The notes: generated by a model not told the origin, from the letters alone. A stretch of DNA of 64,000 nucleotides from Capitulum mitella (GCA_030062745.1 CP099842.1:23469822-23533821), one strand, 5' to 3'; shown: positions 1-11,501, numbered from the stretch's first letter. Program-made: numbers and translations.

Positions 1-999
1 TTTGACTCATAACATTTATTCGTGACCTGACCTCAGATCAGTGACCAAAGACTATTGAAATTTTGCCCATTGACGGCGAATGGATGTCTGAATCTCCCGC
101 CACTCAAATTGCTGTAAACAAATTCCGTCAATTTTTGAAAAAACGCCATGTGTTGAAAACGGGATTGACCTTAGGTCAATGCCCCGACATTTGCGAAAAA
201 TCAGAGATAGCAGATTTGTTGCATCCATTAAAATCTCTAGTCCTTGAAAGTTTTTTTGTGTTATGTTTTGCGAAAAAGTTACAGGTCGTTAAACTTTTTT
301 GGACATAGGCCCACTTGACCTCAACTAGATCAGACATCTTATTCGACCCGAGGTCATAAATTTGGCACAAGGTGTAAAAATGATCAAGGAAAAGGTACGC
401 AAAGTTTCGTGGCGCTGCGTTTGTTCGTTCTCTCGCAATCTCAGAAAAACCTCGGGGGGGGGGGCGGTCAACCGCCCCCAGTAGGGGGCGGGTTAACATT
501 GACCTGGTGAGCGTTGAGTGGAAAGAATCGACTCGAAATGACTCTTAGCCCCCCGAAATTGTGGAGGAGTTCCCAAGGCCTGGTCTGTATCCTTTTAAAT
601 CCTTTACTTTCAAAGCTTACATCCTTACAGAGCTGCGCTGGTTCTTGGGAAATCGTTTCTTTACATTTCGACGTCATGTTTTACATGCCATTTTGTTTGG
701 CAGATATGATAATAGAGTAATCAGGCCCCGGCGAAATTTCACCTTCCTGATGACAGTCTGTTATGCATTTTCTGTAAATGAAGAATTTCATGCCATCATA
801 AAATGTCCGTGGCAACAATATTTTACATCACATTGTTCCCAGCAGTCTACCTGACTGGGACTAGCCACGAATGAACAGCACTGTGCCGTGACACAAGGGT
901 GATGCGCACGACATAAGACTGTTTTTGAGCATGCCCTGCAGCACATATGCGGCATACCAGTTGCTGGGTCTGGACAGTTCAGGAATCAGTCACGGGCAC
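1..999. other. Non-coding sequence left of the tRNA-Asp array
   Basis: I see no gene. The open frames here are short and overlap on both strands with no recognisable motif. There is a G-run near 454-464. From about 870 the sequence matches the flank found upstream of the other tRNA-Asp genes in this window (a GTGATGCGCACGAC-type stretch followed by CTGGACAGTTCAGGAAT), so the tRNA-bearing repeat unit starts about here. Confidence 0.5.
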
Positions 1000-1069
1000 T
1001 CCTTGTTAGCATAGTGATGAGTATCCCTCTTGTCACGCCTGAGACCAGGGTTCAGTTTTCTGACGGGAG
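1000..1069 (+). pseudogene. Degraded tRNA-Asp
   Basis: This aligns to the intact tRNA-Asp copies nearby but is 70 rather than 72 nt. The anticodon stem is damaged (CCCTCTTGTCACGCCTG in place of CCCGCCTGTCACGCGGG), although a GTC anticodon remains. The B box is broken (GGTTCAGTTTT instead of GGTTCGATTCC). The 3' flank still has the GCGTTTTGAG stop seen at functional copies. Loss of the B box should prevent TFIIIC recruitment, so I call it a pseudogene. Confidence 0.85.
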
Positions 1070-1903
1070 CGTTTTGAGAATGGGTGGCCCACGTTACCGT
1101 GATTGTGGAGCACAGGAAGGGTTCTTTTTGCGATGTCAGTAAGGAACATCAGTATCGTGTGTAAGGGTAATGTCTCATGCCCAAGAATTCTTATGGTTTC
1201 GTGATTTTTTACTTGCCACCTTTTTCAATGCACATAGTGTAATTATTCAAGACATTTTATTAGAAGCAATGTTTGGTCCAACATTGGCTGAGATCGTCCT
1301 ATCGTTCAACAGAATGATATTGCGGATTAGCTCCTAGTCTTCAGATGATTTTTTTTGTGACGCCTCGCCATTTCTGGACATATATCCCATTTCTCAAGAG
1401 CAAGTACCCAACTTCAGTTTAAAGTCCTGACAAGAAGCTGCCATGTATTGCTCCGGACGAAATCATGGCACGCCATAGTTGCGTATGCACGAAAATGACA
1501 TTTTACAACCAATACATTCGTAGCAGTGTCGAAAATTTAATTAATGGTGTTTTAACCAATCACTTTATTGGGTAGCTAAAAGAGTAGTGTAATCAAGCCC
1601 TGGCGGACGTTTCACTTCCTTTCCGTAACCTGCTATATGTTTTTTGTGGATATAAATAACTGCATGTTCTCGTTACATACTCGTGGACGACAAAATACTC
1701 CTAAAAATGTTCCCTATTTAGCGCCGAAAACGAGATCCTTGTCGTGCGGGACAGTCTATCTCACAGTGGCTAGACACGAGCGGTCAGCTCACTTTTGTGA
1801 CGCCACGGTGATGGACGCGATATCAGACCTTTTGTGAGCGGAACACATACATGCCGCATGCCAGCTGCTGGATCTGGACAGCTCAGGAATGGAACATAGC
1901 CAC

Positions 1904-1975
1904 TCCTCGTTAGTATAGTGGTGAGTATCCCCGCCTGTCACGCGGGAGACCAGGGTTCGATTCCCTGACGGGGAG
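1904..1975 (+). tRNA. tRNA-Asp (GTC anticodon)
   Basis: This is a 72-nt intronless tRNA that delivers aspartate to GAC/GAU codons. The acceptor stem TCCTCGT pairs with ACGGGGA and leaves a G discriminator base. The anticodon arm is CCCGC-CTGTCAC-GCGGG with anticodon GTC. The T arm is CAGGG-TTCGATT-CCCTG. The A box (TAGTATAGTGG) and B box (GGTTCGATTCC) match Pol III promoter consensus, and a TTTT terminator lies 2 nt past the gene (GAGCGTTTTGAG). Compared with the human tRNA-Asp(GTC) I know, the T stem has an A-T pair where human has G-C, so pairing is kept. The gene sits in a repeat unit shared with at least nine other copies in the window. Confidence 0.97.
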
Positions 1976-2654
1976 CGTTTTGAGAATGAGTGGCCCACTG
2001 GCTGACGTGACTGTAGAACACCAGAAATAATTCTGAACGACGCCAGCAAGGAACGTCCAGTGCTGTCTGTAGAGTTAATGTTTCATGCTTTCGAATGCTT
2101 ATGGTTTCATGATTTACTGGTTATCACCTTTTCTTTTTGACTTGTGGTGCAGTTATTCAAAACAATTCATCAAAAACAATTTTTTTATCTGACCTTGGCT
2201 GAGATCGGTCTAGCGTTCAACAGAATGATATCGCGGATTAGCTCGTAGCCTCGGGATGGTTTTACCTGGCGCCTTGACGTTGCTAGATATGTCAATATAT
2301 CCCGTATGTGAGGAGAAAATGCCCAGTCCCTAGCTTCAGTTCAACGACCTGACGAGAAAGTATTATGCAGTTCTCAGGGCGGAATCATGCCTTCTGATTG
2401 TTGCATATGTGCAGAAAAATATATTTCATATCCAACGTTCTTGATGCCGTGCCGAAAGCTGAATTCATGTCGTGCGGGATAGTCTAACTGGCCGTGATAA
2501 GATGGACCGACGAACCCTGCACGAGCAAATGGCGCACAGTCGTGACACCAGGATGATGCACACAATGTGAGCCCGTTTTTTTGTATGTTACACGCAGATA
2601 TATGCATTGTAACAGCTGCTGAGTTTGGACAGCTTAGGAATGACCCATCGCCAC

Positions 2655-2726
2655 TCCTCGTTAGTATAGTGGTGAGTATCCCCGCCTGTCACGCGGGAGA
2701 CCAGGGTTCGATTCCCTGACGGGGAG
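2655..2726 (+). tRNA. tRNA-Asp (GTC anticodon)
   Basis: This is identical over its 72 nt to the copy at 1904, with intact A and B boxes and a GCGTTTTGAA stop immediately downstream. It is the last plus-strand copy. The next copies, from 5.37 kb onward, are all on the minus strand, so the array changes orientation between here and there. Confidence 0.97.
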
Positions 2727-3145
2727 CGTTTTGAAAATGCGTGGCCCACGCGTAATTAATTTCTGCAGAACAAAACTGGGCACCTGGGACATTGTTGGGT
2801 AGGAACACCAATCGTCGTCTGCAGTGCCAATGTTTTACACTTTACTAAGGACGAATATATATTTTTGGGGGGGGGGGGCGTCTTCTCTAATGTACACGTG
2901 ACTTAAAAGTTGTGGCCATTCTGCGACAAGCAATGTTCGGCACACCGTTGGTTGCGACTAGTTCAGTATTGTACATAACGTTAAATTCCACGCTACAAGC
3001 ATAGCCATGTCTAGACAGGCCCATTTATTTATGTCGTCGTCATGGGGACTTGTAAACTGTAAAACTCAGGCAGTTAAACCGTCGGAACGTCATGTGGTTT
3101 TTAAAACGGTCCGGTGCTCAATTCCAGCTACATATTGTAGGTTAA

Positions 3146-4409
3146 CCCGGCACAGCCCAGGGGGTGTCAAATAGCCTCTCGGTTTTTCGTGAATAACCTC
3201 CGAACCGCTAGAGCCAGCCCAACCAAGCTTTCTGTACTTCTCCATCAATCACTTTTACATATTCTGACATCAAAACCATTTTCAGGCTAGGTCAGGTCAT
3301 GGAGATATGATGCCTCAGGTGAACCCTTGTATGCATGTTTTCGCCTCTTCGGACGGTGACCCAAGCATGCTTTGTTTTTTTGATAATTTTTGCGGGATTA
3401 CATAGGGCACGTTCCCCAGAAGGATAAGCAACCGTGTCACGTCAACATTAGAGGTCATACTAGGTCACATGATGACACTTGGAGATTTGCATTGATTTAC
3501 TTGGAGAAACACAATAATCTGCATTGTGGGTGATGGAAGTGGTTCCGCTGATCTTCCTCATCGTTCAGAATAAACAAGCAAATCTACATGCACCTCTTAG
3601 CAGGGTTTACCAAAATCATCTCGAGGTCATGTCAGGTCACATCATATGAAGATGTCAAAACGAAATGAAATAAAACATTGTCTGTGGAAGGTCGCTCGGC
3701 AGCAGCAGAGACCGATTATTGTTCCTGGTCAGAAACAGGGAAATGACTAACTGTCCTGACTTGGCTTGGCCTTGACCCGATAAAGAACAAACGGAGGAAA
3801 TTTAATTTTCGCGAGATGTCGTTTCAGTCCTGTATTTCACGCAGTTAAAAATCCCAGCGAGTAATTATTGCTCTTTGGCAAGATGAGTAATGCAGCGTTA
3901 TCTGACCTGACCTAGACTTACCTATGCCTGGCTGAAAAGCAAGTAATGCAAAACTGATCATCAGGGCTTCACTCCAATCCTTTTTCTGTCGTGGATCAAA
4001 ACGGTTGTAAGTAGCGACCTTTGGCAGGTAGAGTAAGACCAATATTTCGCATGACCCAATTTGATCTTGACCCAAATTTTTTTTAATATTACGACGCGCG
4101 TCTGATGGAGCAGACCGTAACTTTTGGTTTCATACCCAGCTGAAGGCTCTAAGACCAGTATTGGCGATGATATGATGTACGAAGCAGTGTCAATTTTTTT
4201 CCAACGCTTTGTTATCCGTTTCAAGTGACCTGTGACATCATCATCCAAGTGACCAAGGCTAACATGATATTTGTTGAATCGCTGGACTCAGGGCTATCGA
4301 TTGGTGATATACCGGTTGAAATCCGATGGTTAAATCCCGAGATAAAAGGGGTGTTCTTTCAACACTTCCAGGCGGTCGCGGGTACGAAAACACGCCAGGT
4401 GGTGTCGGG
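3146..4409 (-). mobile_element. Non-autonomous TTAA-flanked DNA transposon, family T2 (1,264 bp)
   Basis: The element is flanked by TTAA at 3142-3145 and 4410-4413. Its inverted ends are related to CCCGGCACCACCTGG (here CCCGGCACAGCCCAGG at the left, and GGTGTCGGG closing the right). It is an inverted relative of the elements at 15259-16675 and 35916-37343, sharing long internal blocks, but it lacks the small hAT element nested in those copies. No transposase coding was seen. TTAA target duplication is a known property of the piggyBac and Kolobok superfamilies; which of the two is not decided here. Confidence 0.75.
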
Positions 4410-4413
4410 TTAA

Positions 4414-4877
4414 ATACAGTGTGCGTGACATTATGACATTTTGTCTTCAACCATCAGCTGACTGTGATGTCAGGGCGACAAATACCGTTTTTATTACTTT
4501 AAGTGTGTAAAAACATCATGCGAATGCCTTAAGCAGAAAACCTGCATGTGAAAGATTAAACTTGCCATGACATTGTCAAGACGAATCAATGGCGAGTCAT
4601 TGTTGTAACATAGTCAAGCTGATTGTCATGACAGCAATCAACAGATTTTGATTATTTGCATACATTATCTGCCCACAAAGCCCAACTTGATCATTCTTTA
4701 TCCTCTACTATGGTAACTGATTGTACCGTTTTCTTACTGCTTTTGACTTTGCCTATAAGTGGACATAGCCATTGGGAATATGTTAACAAACAAAAGCAGC
4801 CCACAGATATGCTCAAATTAACAGGCATGGGAGCCATCATTCCGTTAAACCCTTAGCCTAGCATACACAAATATATC

Positions 4878-4932
<55 letters not shown>

Positions 4933-5366
4933 TGTCAAATGCCGCAATACTTGGGCCCAACTGTGACAAAATTTTGAAGCAAATTTGGGGAAGATCGCAC
5001 TGGAATTCCCGTGCATGATATTACACCAGATAGGTCAGAAATATCAAATAAACGAAATAAAAACAAGATACAAATGAAATACAAATACAGCCACAAGACT
5101 GGGAATATATACAGTGCAAAAAGATAACGTTGTGGGCGATGCTGAGTTCATTTCAGGCAAAAGAGCGTCGAAGACTGCTTTGACAGACTGACTTCAATCA
5201 TCACATCACATGAACATGAAAAAGGCACATCCAAAAACATTGTCATTCGCATGCATGAAACGTTAGCATTACTGACAACATTAACGTTCCTTCCTGGTAA
5301 TATTCCAGACGCTTAATTTTTGTTCTATAGCAACTGCGTAAGTATGGGCCACGCCTTCTCAAAATG
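4414..5366. other. Non-coding interval with an (AT)n microsatellite
   Basis: I see no gene. An (AT)n tract interrupted by a GT occupies about 4869-4930. From about 5,170 the sequence becomes similar to the 3' flank of other minus-strand tRNA-Asp units (for example ACGTTAGCATTACTGACAAC, then CCTTCCTGGTAATATTCCAG leading to the tRNA). Confidence 0.5.
4869..4930. repeat. (AT)n microsatellite
   Basis: An almost pure AT dinucleotide run with one GT interruption. It lies in non-coding DNA between the TTAA element and the first minus-strand tRNA. Confidence 0.9.
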
Positions 5367-5438
5367 CTCCCCGTCAGGGAATCGAACCCTGGTCTCCCGC
5401 GTGACAGGCGGGGATACTCACCACTATACTAACGAGGA
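5367..5438 (-). tRNA. tRNA-Asp (GTC anticodon)
   Basis: First minus-strand copy, with a 72-nt sequence like the plus-strand genes and all stems paired. Read on its own strand the 3' flank is GAGCATTTTGAG, a TTTT stop three bases after the gene with one substitution (C to T in the spacer) relative to other copies. About 180 bp upstream of this gene (to the right on the + strand) the unit is interrupted by a LINE 3' fragment. Confidence 0.96.
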
Positions 5439-5617
5439 GAGGCGGCGGTTCTCCCTAAGCTTTCCAAACTCAACAACTGGTATGCTGCATGGTTGGTTGG
5501 TTATTGGGGCTTAGGGGCGCACCGACTGCAGGGTCATTCGGCGCCCAGAGCTGCATGGATGTGTGCACGGCATGCACAAAATGGGCTCATGACGTGTGCA
5601 TCATTCACGTCATCCAT

Positions 5618-6476
5618 TTGATGGTTATTGAGACGGCTTCAGCAAAGAACCTCGACGTGATGTTCGACAAAAATCCAACATTCTCTGACCACATTAATCA
5701 AATGGTAAGATGGTGTAACGGAATGCTCGTAGGCATCAGTCATGCGAAACCCGGGATACCTCGCCAGCTTCTTCCAATGACGGTGAATGGATTTGTCCTC
5801 TCCATGCTGAGATATTGTATCTCACTGTGCGGTGGCGCAACAAAATGTGATATTCAACGCTTACAAAAAATGCTTGACTTCAGCGCTCCCGAGTGATCGC
5901 GGGGCTTAGGAATGCGGCCATTTCAGTAACGTTCCGGCCGAACCGGGGTGGATGTTTGCCGTTAACTTAGCTGGATACCACACAGTTGTTTTCCTGGGGC
6001 GTGTCGTGGCATCCGGCGAGCCAGCGTCTCTAGCTGAGATGGTTATACCAGCTCAAACTGTCCACAACATATCATGAACAAGAGCTCATAGACGACTACG
6101 TCCTCCGGCCGTCAGAACAATGATGGGCAGCAGCCAGGTCATTTGCAGAGGATTCGCCGTCTGTAACGCGCTCCCCACTGACGTGTGTGATGTGGCGTAC
6201 GACCGACTTAAATGAGCGGCGGTAACTTGCCTGCGGGCATAAAACATGCTGACAGCCCGGAGACTGTGTTGCGGTGTTTCACTCGTGTGTGCGCCTGTGT
6301 GTGAGTGTGCCTCGAGTGTTTCTTTATTTCAAGAACTTTCCGCGAGCACGTAAGGACTGTCAGAATAATGATCGCTTTCATCCAGAGCTGTCTTTTGTGT
6401 TTTGAGTTGGGTTAAATGATAGCTTACGGGATGACGCCTGCATTCGTAATACAATACAATACAGCACAATACTCGT
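5618..6476 (+). mobile_element. 5'-truncated non-LTR retrotransposon (LINE) 3' fragment
   Basis: The plus-strand frame from about 5,620 to 5,896 encodes a LINE segment located after the reverse transcriptase catalytic core. Seen motifs are KNLDVMFDKN, SMLRYCISLCGG and IQRLQKMLDF. These align residue by residue with NLGVILDG, RYYISKYATCGE and RRVQNILNFC in the larger LINE at 26.7-26.9 kb. Further in-frame fragments follow (CNALPTDVCD near 6,165), broken by stops. The 3' end is an AATAC-type tail (about 6,450-6,475). It interrupts a tRNA-Asp unit flank whose two halves resume on either side. It is a dead fragment from a family related to, but distinct from, the 23.7-27.5 kb LINE. Confidence 0.75.
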
Positions 6477-7022
6477 GTCACGACTGTGCGCCATCCGCTG
6501 GAGGACTCATCTTGCCACTGCCGGCTAGACTATCCCGCAAGTCTTGAATTGAAGTTTCGACACTGCATCGAAAGTGTTAGATGCAAAATGTCGTTTTTGT
6601 ACATATGCGTTTATGATGTTGCGTGACTTCGTCCGGAGAACTGCAGAACAGTTTTTCGTCAGGAAGTTGAACTGAAGCCAAGGTCTGGGTATTTCATCCT
6701 CACGGATGGGATATATTGACATATCAAGAAAGGCAAAGGCGCCATATAGTCATCTCAAGACTAGGAACTAATCCGCAGTATTATTCTGTTGAACGCAAGG
6801 ACGATCTCAGCCGGACTGGTCATTGCTTCTAATGAACTTCCTTGAATTATTACATGACGTGAAAAAGAAAGAGTGGCAGTAAACAGTCACAAAACCATAC
6901 GTTTTGCTGACTGCATGAGACATTTACTCTGCCGAAGATACTGATGCTCCCTACTGACATTGCTCAAAATTCCTACTTGTGCTCTACAATCACGTCAGCG
7001 TGCGCCGATCGTTTTCAAAACG

Positions 7023-7094
7023 CTCCCCGTCAGGGAATCGAACCCTGGTCTCCCGCGTGACAGGCGGGGATACTCACCACTATACTAACGAGGA
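7023..7094 (-). tRNA. tRNA-Asp (GTC anticodon)
   Basis: An intact 72-nt copy with the stop GAGCGTTTTGAA on its own strand. Its upstream flank (7,095-7,300 on + coordinates) retains the stretch that reads GTCGTGCGGGACAGTCTAT in other units, here with changes (CATGTGGAACAGTCTAT), so this unit's flank is older or less constrained than the gene. Confidence 0.96.
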
Positions 7095-8228
7095 GTGGCA
7101 GTTCTTTTATTCCTGAACTGTTCAAACTCTGCAACTTCAAAGTCATGCAACGTCATGTGCATGTGCAGGGCATGCCCAAAAACGGTCTGATATCGGTTGC
7201 ATCACCGTCGCGTCACGAAGCGCGAAGGTGTGCTATAGGCTCCTGGCTAGTCACTGTCAGATAGACTGTTCCACATGACATGAACTTCATTTTTTGACAC
7301 CAAATCAGGAAGATATAGTGCGAGGTTTGGTTGCCATTGATATATAATGATGACATGAAATTATTTAAAATACATAACGAGGTATCGTCAGGAAGTTCAA
7401 CTTTCGCCAAGGTACGATTATTTTCACCCCATACCTATTCAATGAAATTGGCATATAAGACATAACAACGACATGTGCAGACAATGGGTCCCAAGAATCA
7501 GAGTAACGTTGAAAGGACTGCATACAGGCTGCACTTTTAGAGCTTGACTCCACATTCTCCAAGATCGGCAAAACCTTCATGCTTTCATGCGTTGTTGCAA
7601 ATACTTATTACGAAAATCCACGTACGTAACATACAGTGAGAACCATGTCAGAAGGCGTCACAACATTCAGGATACTGGTCGTTGGGAGAAATTTGCCACG
7701 CTGCTTGTTCACATGACATTACGGGTCTCTGAAAGTCGTTTTCCGTTACCTCCTCGACGTCACACATTAATCGCAAACCACAAGATATAAATGACTGGGT
7801 ATTCGACTGTTTTGAACATCACATGACGTTCAAACATTTCAGCTGTTTTTTAAGTTGTATCTCCCTTGCAAGTTCTCATTTCCCATGGCGTGGATAAATG
7901 GGCGTTTCTAGGAACAGGTAAACTCATTGTAGGGACATTGCAAAACCGGAATCCCGTGCAGCGTGTACGGTAACACTTGATGTAACACAGACTGTCTCAG
8001 CCAACGGTAAGTGAAACATTGCTTTTACTGAAAGGTGTTCAACAATGGCATGACGAGAGCACAACAAATGGCACGTCGAAACTTTAAAAAATGTAGCCAT
8101 TTCCTGGCATCACCAGCCAGTTCCTGGTATAAATATCAAGGCTGCGGACGACTTCCTGGCAATGTTTTGAACGCATGCTGCAGCGAATGCTCTGCAGCAG
8201 TCAGCATGGGCCACGTATTCCCAAAACA

Positions 8229-8300
8229 CTCCCCGTCAGGGAATCGAACCCTGGTCTCCCGCGTGACAGGCGGGGATACTCACCACTATACTAACGAGGA
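8229..8300 (-). tRNA. tRNA-Asp (GTC anticodon)
   Basis: An intact 72-nt copy followed on its own strand by GAGTGTTTTGGG, which keeps TTTT although the surrounding bases differ. The flanks match the unit around 53,265, so this gene and that one are paralogous unit types. Only 30 bp upstream of the gene a hAT-like element is inserted (8331-9926), which separates it from the rest of its unit. Confidence 0.96.
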
Positions 8301-8330
8301 GTGGTGATGTCCTGTGTTGTCCATAATCAG

Positions 8331-9926
8331 AAGGGGTGTCGATTTGTGTTCTTTTCAGGGGGCCCTGGCTCATTCAACGTTGATTTGGCCTCGTCCAATG
8401 TTGGTTTGCTTCCCAATATTTTCCGCCGGTTTTAAAGGGAAATGGGCAATAATAACAGAAAGAACGGGCGTAATAGTACGAGATAGGCAGAAAGTAGAGA
8501 ATAAAAACTAAAGCGCTGTATCTATCATTCCATGGGTGTGGCTTTCGGAAAATGATTATGGGTGCCCAAAACACATATGGGAACATCCAGACATTGCGTA
8601 TCGGAGGGGAAGAGGGGGTCGTGGCAGGCGTTTATGCCTAAAGCTCAGGGAAATGGGTTTAAAAAGATATTACGGGAGGTAAATTACGGAAGGCTGACTT
8701 CCATAAATCATCATGGCTCTATGGCGGCGACATCCTTAAAGGGAAATATATCTGTTTTTTTCTGGTATCCAAAAAAACTATTTAAGATTAGTTATGGATT
8801 ATCATGTAAATGGGAAGTGCATTTTGGTCATCTTTGACCAATATTTCATGCATTTTAGCTATTGTATTTATCGACAGTGACATAGGTAGGCGAAATACAA
8901 AACAAAATACTAGAGAAAGGAGCCAATTGGCGAGCGGAAAATATTTAGGTACATACCTTTGACGCACCCAATACTTACCCAACACTCTGCTTTGCTGTAC
9001 CAGATACAGTTACAAACGGCAGCGGCGATTGTTTTGACAAACAACACTTTCATATTCCGATCTATTCACGTAATACATATCTGCAAGGGAGATTTGAAGA
9101 ACAGCAGCGGCACTTGCCTGAAAAGACGATGGCCGCCATCATAATTTTAGTGGTCGTCAGCTGATGTAAGCTTCGACATCGCTGAGGCTAACGATACGCT
9201 AGCGCCGATTCATCGGCGATTTTAGTGTTGAAAAGAAAACGGGGTAAATAGATTAAACTTGGCCTGGCATCCAGCGTACTCACCCTACCCCTATAAAATA
9301 TGAGCAAACGAGAGCGAGTTGGCAAGAATAAATGGCACCTACGATTTGATTCATAAAAATGTCCTCTTCATTCGTAAGTGAACAGTTAAAAAGAAATCAC
9401 GATTTGAGTAGATACACTTCTTTTCATGAAGGACCTTTCTCCAGGACCCGGCTTGAAACAATGTTACTTGGAGAGAGGTGGGAAAAAGCAGCTGGTGGGT
9501 GACAGTACAGTAAATGAGTTCCGATGATTGTTAACAAAGCTGATTTTAGGTGGTTAACGTCATGGGACTGACAATATAAGTATATTTCAACATTTAAACA
9601 TAATTTAAGTTGTGGGAGCCCAAATCGTATTTTGGTTGTCCATTTCAACTTTGTGGGTGCCGGGGCACCCACCAAGAGATAGGAAACCACACCTCCTGTA
9701 TCTTTTTATTTTCTATCTATTCATGTATGTTTATATAGATATATACCTGTATGCATAGGTATAAACGCAATTTTTTTCAGTTGATAAATAGTAATAAAAA
9801 GCCTAAATTTCCATTGGTCAAAATAAAGCGGCAATTCCTTGAGAAATTCATATTTGGGGGAGGTCTGGCTGTCGGGCCCCCAGGCCCCCCCCCACTCCCG
9901 GACATTTAAGGAAATCGACAACTCTG
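8331..9926. mobile_element. hAT-like non-autonomous DNA transposon (1,596 bp)
   Basis: It is flanked by an 8-bp target duplication with one mismatch (ATAATCAG at 8323-8330, ATTATCAG at 9927-9934). The paralogous tRNA unit at 53.36 kb has the single uninterrupted site GTAATCAG (53359-53366) between the same flanks, so this is a true insertion. The ends are imperfect inverted repeats: AAGGGGTGTCGATTT at the left, and the complement of CAGAGTTGTCGATTT at the right (12 of 15 match). An 8-bp duplication and CAGAG-type ends are known hAT features. I found no transposase motif; the interior carries only short open frames. Confidence 0.75.
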
Positions 9927-9934
9927 ATTATCAG

Positions 9935-10967
9935 TACCTAGGATGCCGCAAGTCTGTGTGCCGTGAATGCCAAAAAAAGATCTGACATCGTGTCAATCGG
10001 CCTCGTGCCACGAAAGCACTTGGTCCGCTTTGGGGGCTCTGAAGAACCAATGAAGAAGAGCCAGAGTAACGTTGAAAACATAACGTATAGGCTCCGTTTG
10101 TTCTTAAGTGCCGACATTTATGGATGTTTCTGTCAGCATGGTCGTAGAATCATTTCCGTAGGTAATAAGGTGTAGGCCATTATGAAGAAATTATTTCTAC
10201 ATAAGACTATAAGACCCATATTAACATTTTCCAACATCGTTAAGGCTGCCATCTTAACTTCTAGAGAGACGTGCTATAGATACATAAGACAAACACTTAT
10301 CCACTCATTGTAGACAATCAGAATCACGTTGAGAAGCGTCACAACATTTCCAACATTTGGCTTAAACATGAATTTGTAGCATTACGTTTCAATACTAAAT
10401 CGGTTTTTTTCAGTACTAAATTCAATACTAAATTTCAAACAGTCATTCTTATCATCGCGCCGCTATGACATCTGCTTGTCAAACTGCGAGGAAAAGAGGA
10501 CTTTGGGCCGACTGTTTTAAGGATCCAAAGACGTTCAAACAGTTCTGAGTCACCTTTCCAGCTTTACTTTGTTTGAAGCTCTCTATGTCCGACGACATAA
10601 ATAGATAATTCTTTCTAGAAACGGCTAAAATTCAGCGTACAGACTTTCATTCAGTTCACTTGGGATCTGCGCCGTGGGCTCAGTATCACCCTGTTGAGTG
10701 CTGGAAAAATCTAAGCTTGGTGCCGGTCTAATCACTGGCGCCATGAAATTGTCTCGAATGCTGGCGTCAACAAAATAAAGCGTGACACGAGTGACATTGA
10801 CAAAGTACTGTCGCCATAATTGAACGTAGACGTGATGACCTAGCGTATGTTAAACATGGCACGTTGGCGCTGCAGACAGCACAGATGCTCGCTTCCCAAC
10901 AACATTCAATTTGTTTCCATTTGCCAATCCAAACTTGGCAAGCGTGGGCCACACATTCCCAAAATGC
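9935..10967. repeat. tRNA-Asp unit flank, paralogous to 53,367-54,496
   Basis: This stretch contains no gene. It aligns, with many substitutions and small indels, to 53,367-54,496: both share CTTGGTCCGC-type, CACTTATCCACTCATTGTAG and CTTGGCAAGCGTGGGC stretches in the same order. It is the spacer between two successive tRNA-Asp genes of one unit type. Confidence 0.65.
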
Positions 10968-11039
10968 CTCCCCGTCAGGGAATCGAACCCTGGTCTCCCG
11001 CGTGACAGGCGGGGATACTCACCACTATACTAACGAGGA
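10968..11039 (-). tRNA. tRNA-Asp (GTC anticodon)
   Basis: Intact 72-nt copy. On its own strand the 3' flank is GAGGCATTTTGGG, which has one extra base before the TTTT stop compared with other units. The upstream flank (11,040-11,230) is nearly the same as at 54,569-54,770. Confidence 0.96.
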
Positions 11040-11478
11040 GTGGCGGTGGGTCATTCCTGAGCTGTCCAAGTTCCGCAAGTGGAATGTTTCATGTGTGTCT
11101 GCAGGGCAGGTCCATAAACGGTCTGACATCGCGTCCATTACCGTCGCCTCACGAAGGTGTACTGTACGCTCGTAACTAGTCACTGTCAGATAGACTGTCC
11201 CGCACGACATGAACCTCATTTTTGACAGCATACGGGGAAGATGTGGTGTCAGATTTTGTTACGATGGATATGCAATGATGACATGAAACTAATTATTTAT
11301 GTGAAACACATAACGGACTCTCGTCAGGAAGTCAAAGTGCCGCCAGGCCTTCATTATTCTCCTCCGATAGCTATTAAAGAAAATGGCATGTAAAACATAA
11401 CAAAACGAACAGACACAGTTTTCCAAGAATCAGAGCAGCGATAAAAGGAACTCCATCCTCACGAGTGACAGAAATGTT

Positions 11479-11501
11479 GCTCACCACCATATTAACGAGG
11501 A
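11479..11501 (-). pseudogene. tRNA-Asp 5' remnant
   Basis: Only the first part of a tRNA-Asp survives (complement TCCTCGTTAATATGGTGGTG). It is followed on the + strand by the usual upstream unit flank (CATTCCTGAGTTGTTCAAAG). The anticodon and T arms are gone. It marks a further, deleted unit of the array just before the foldback element. Confidence 0.75.

Larger units (their letters stand above)
870..2830 (+). repeat. tRNA-Asp-bearing repeat units, plus-strand block
   Basis: Three successive units each contain a tRNA-Asp sequence (one degraded, two intact), with related flanks on both sides. Upstream are stretches such as GTCGTGCGGGACAGTCTATC and CTGGACAGCTCAGGAAT. Downstream is a GCGTTTTGAGAATG-GTGGCCCACG stretch. 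Because homology extends well beyond the tRNA on both sides, these are duplicated chromosomal segments rather than retroposed tRNA copies. Later units on the minus strand (5.3 to 54.6 kb) share the same flanks. The function of the flanks beyond the tRNA gene is unknown. Confidence 0.75.
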
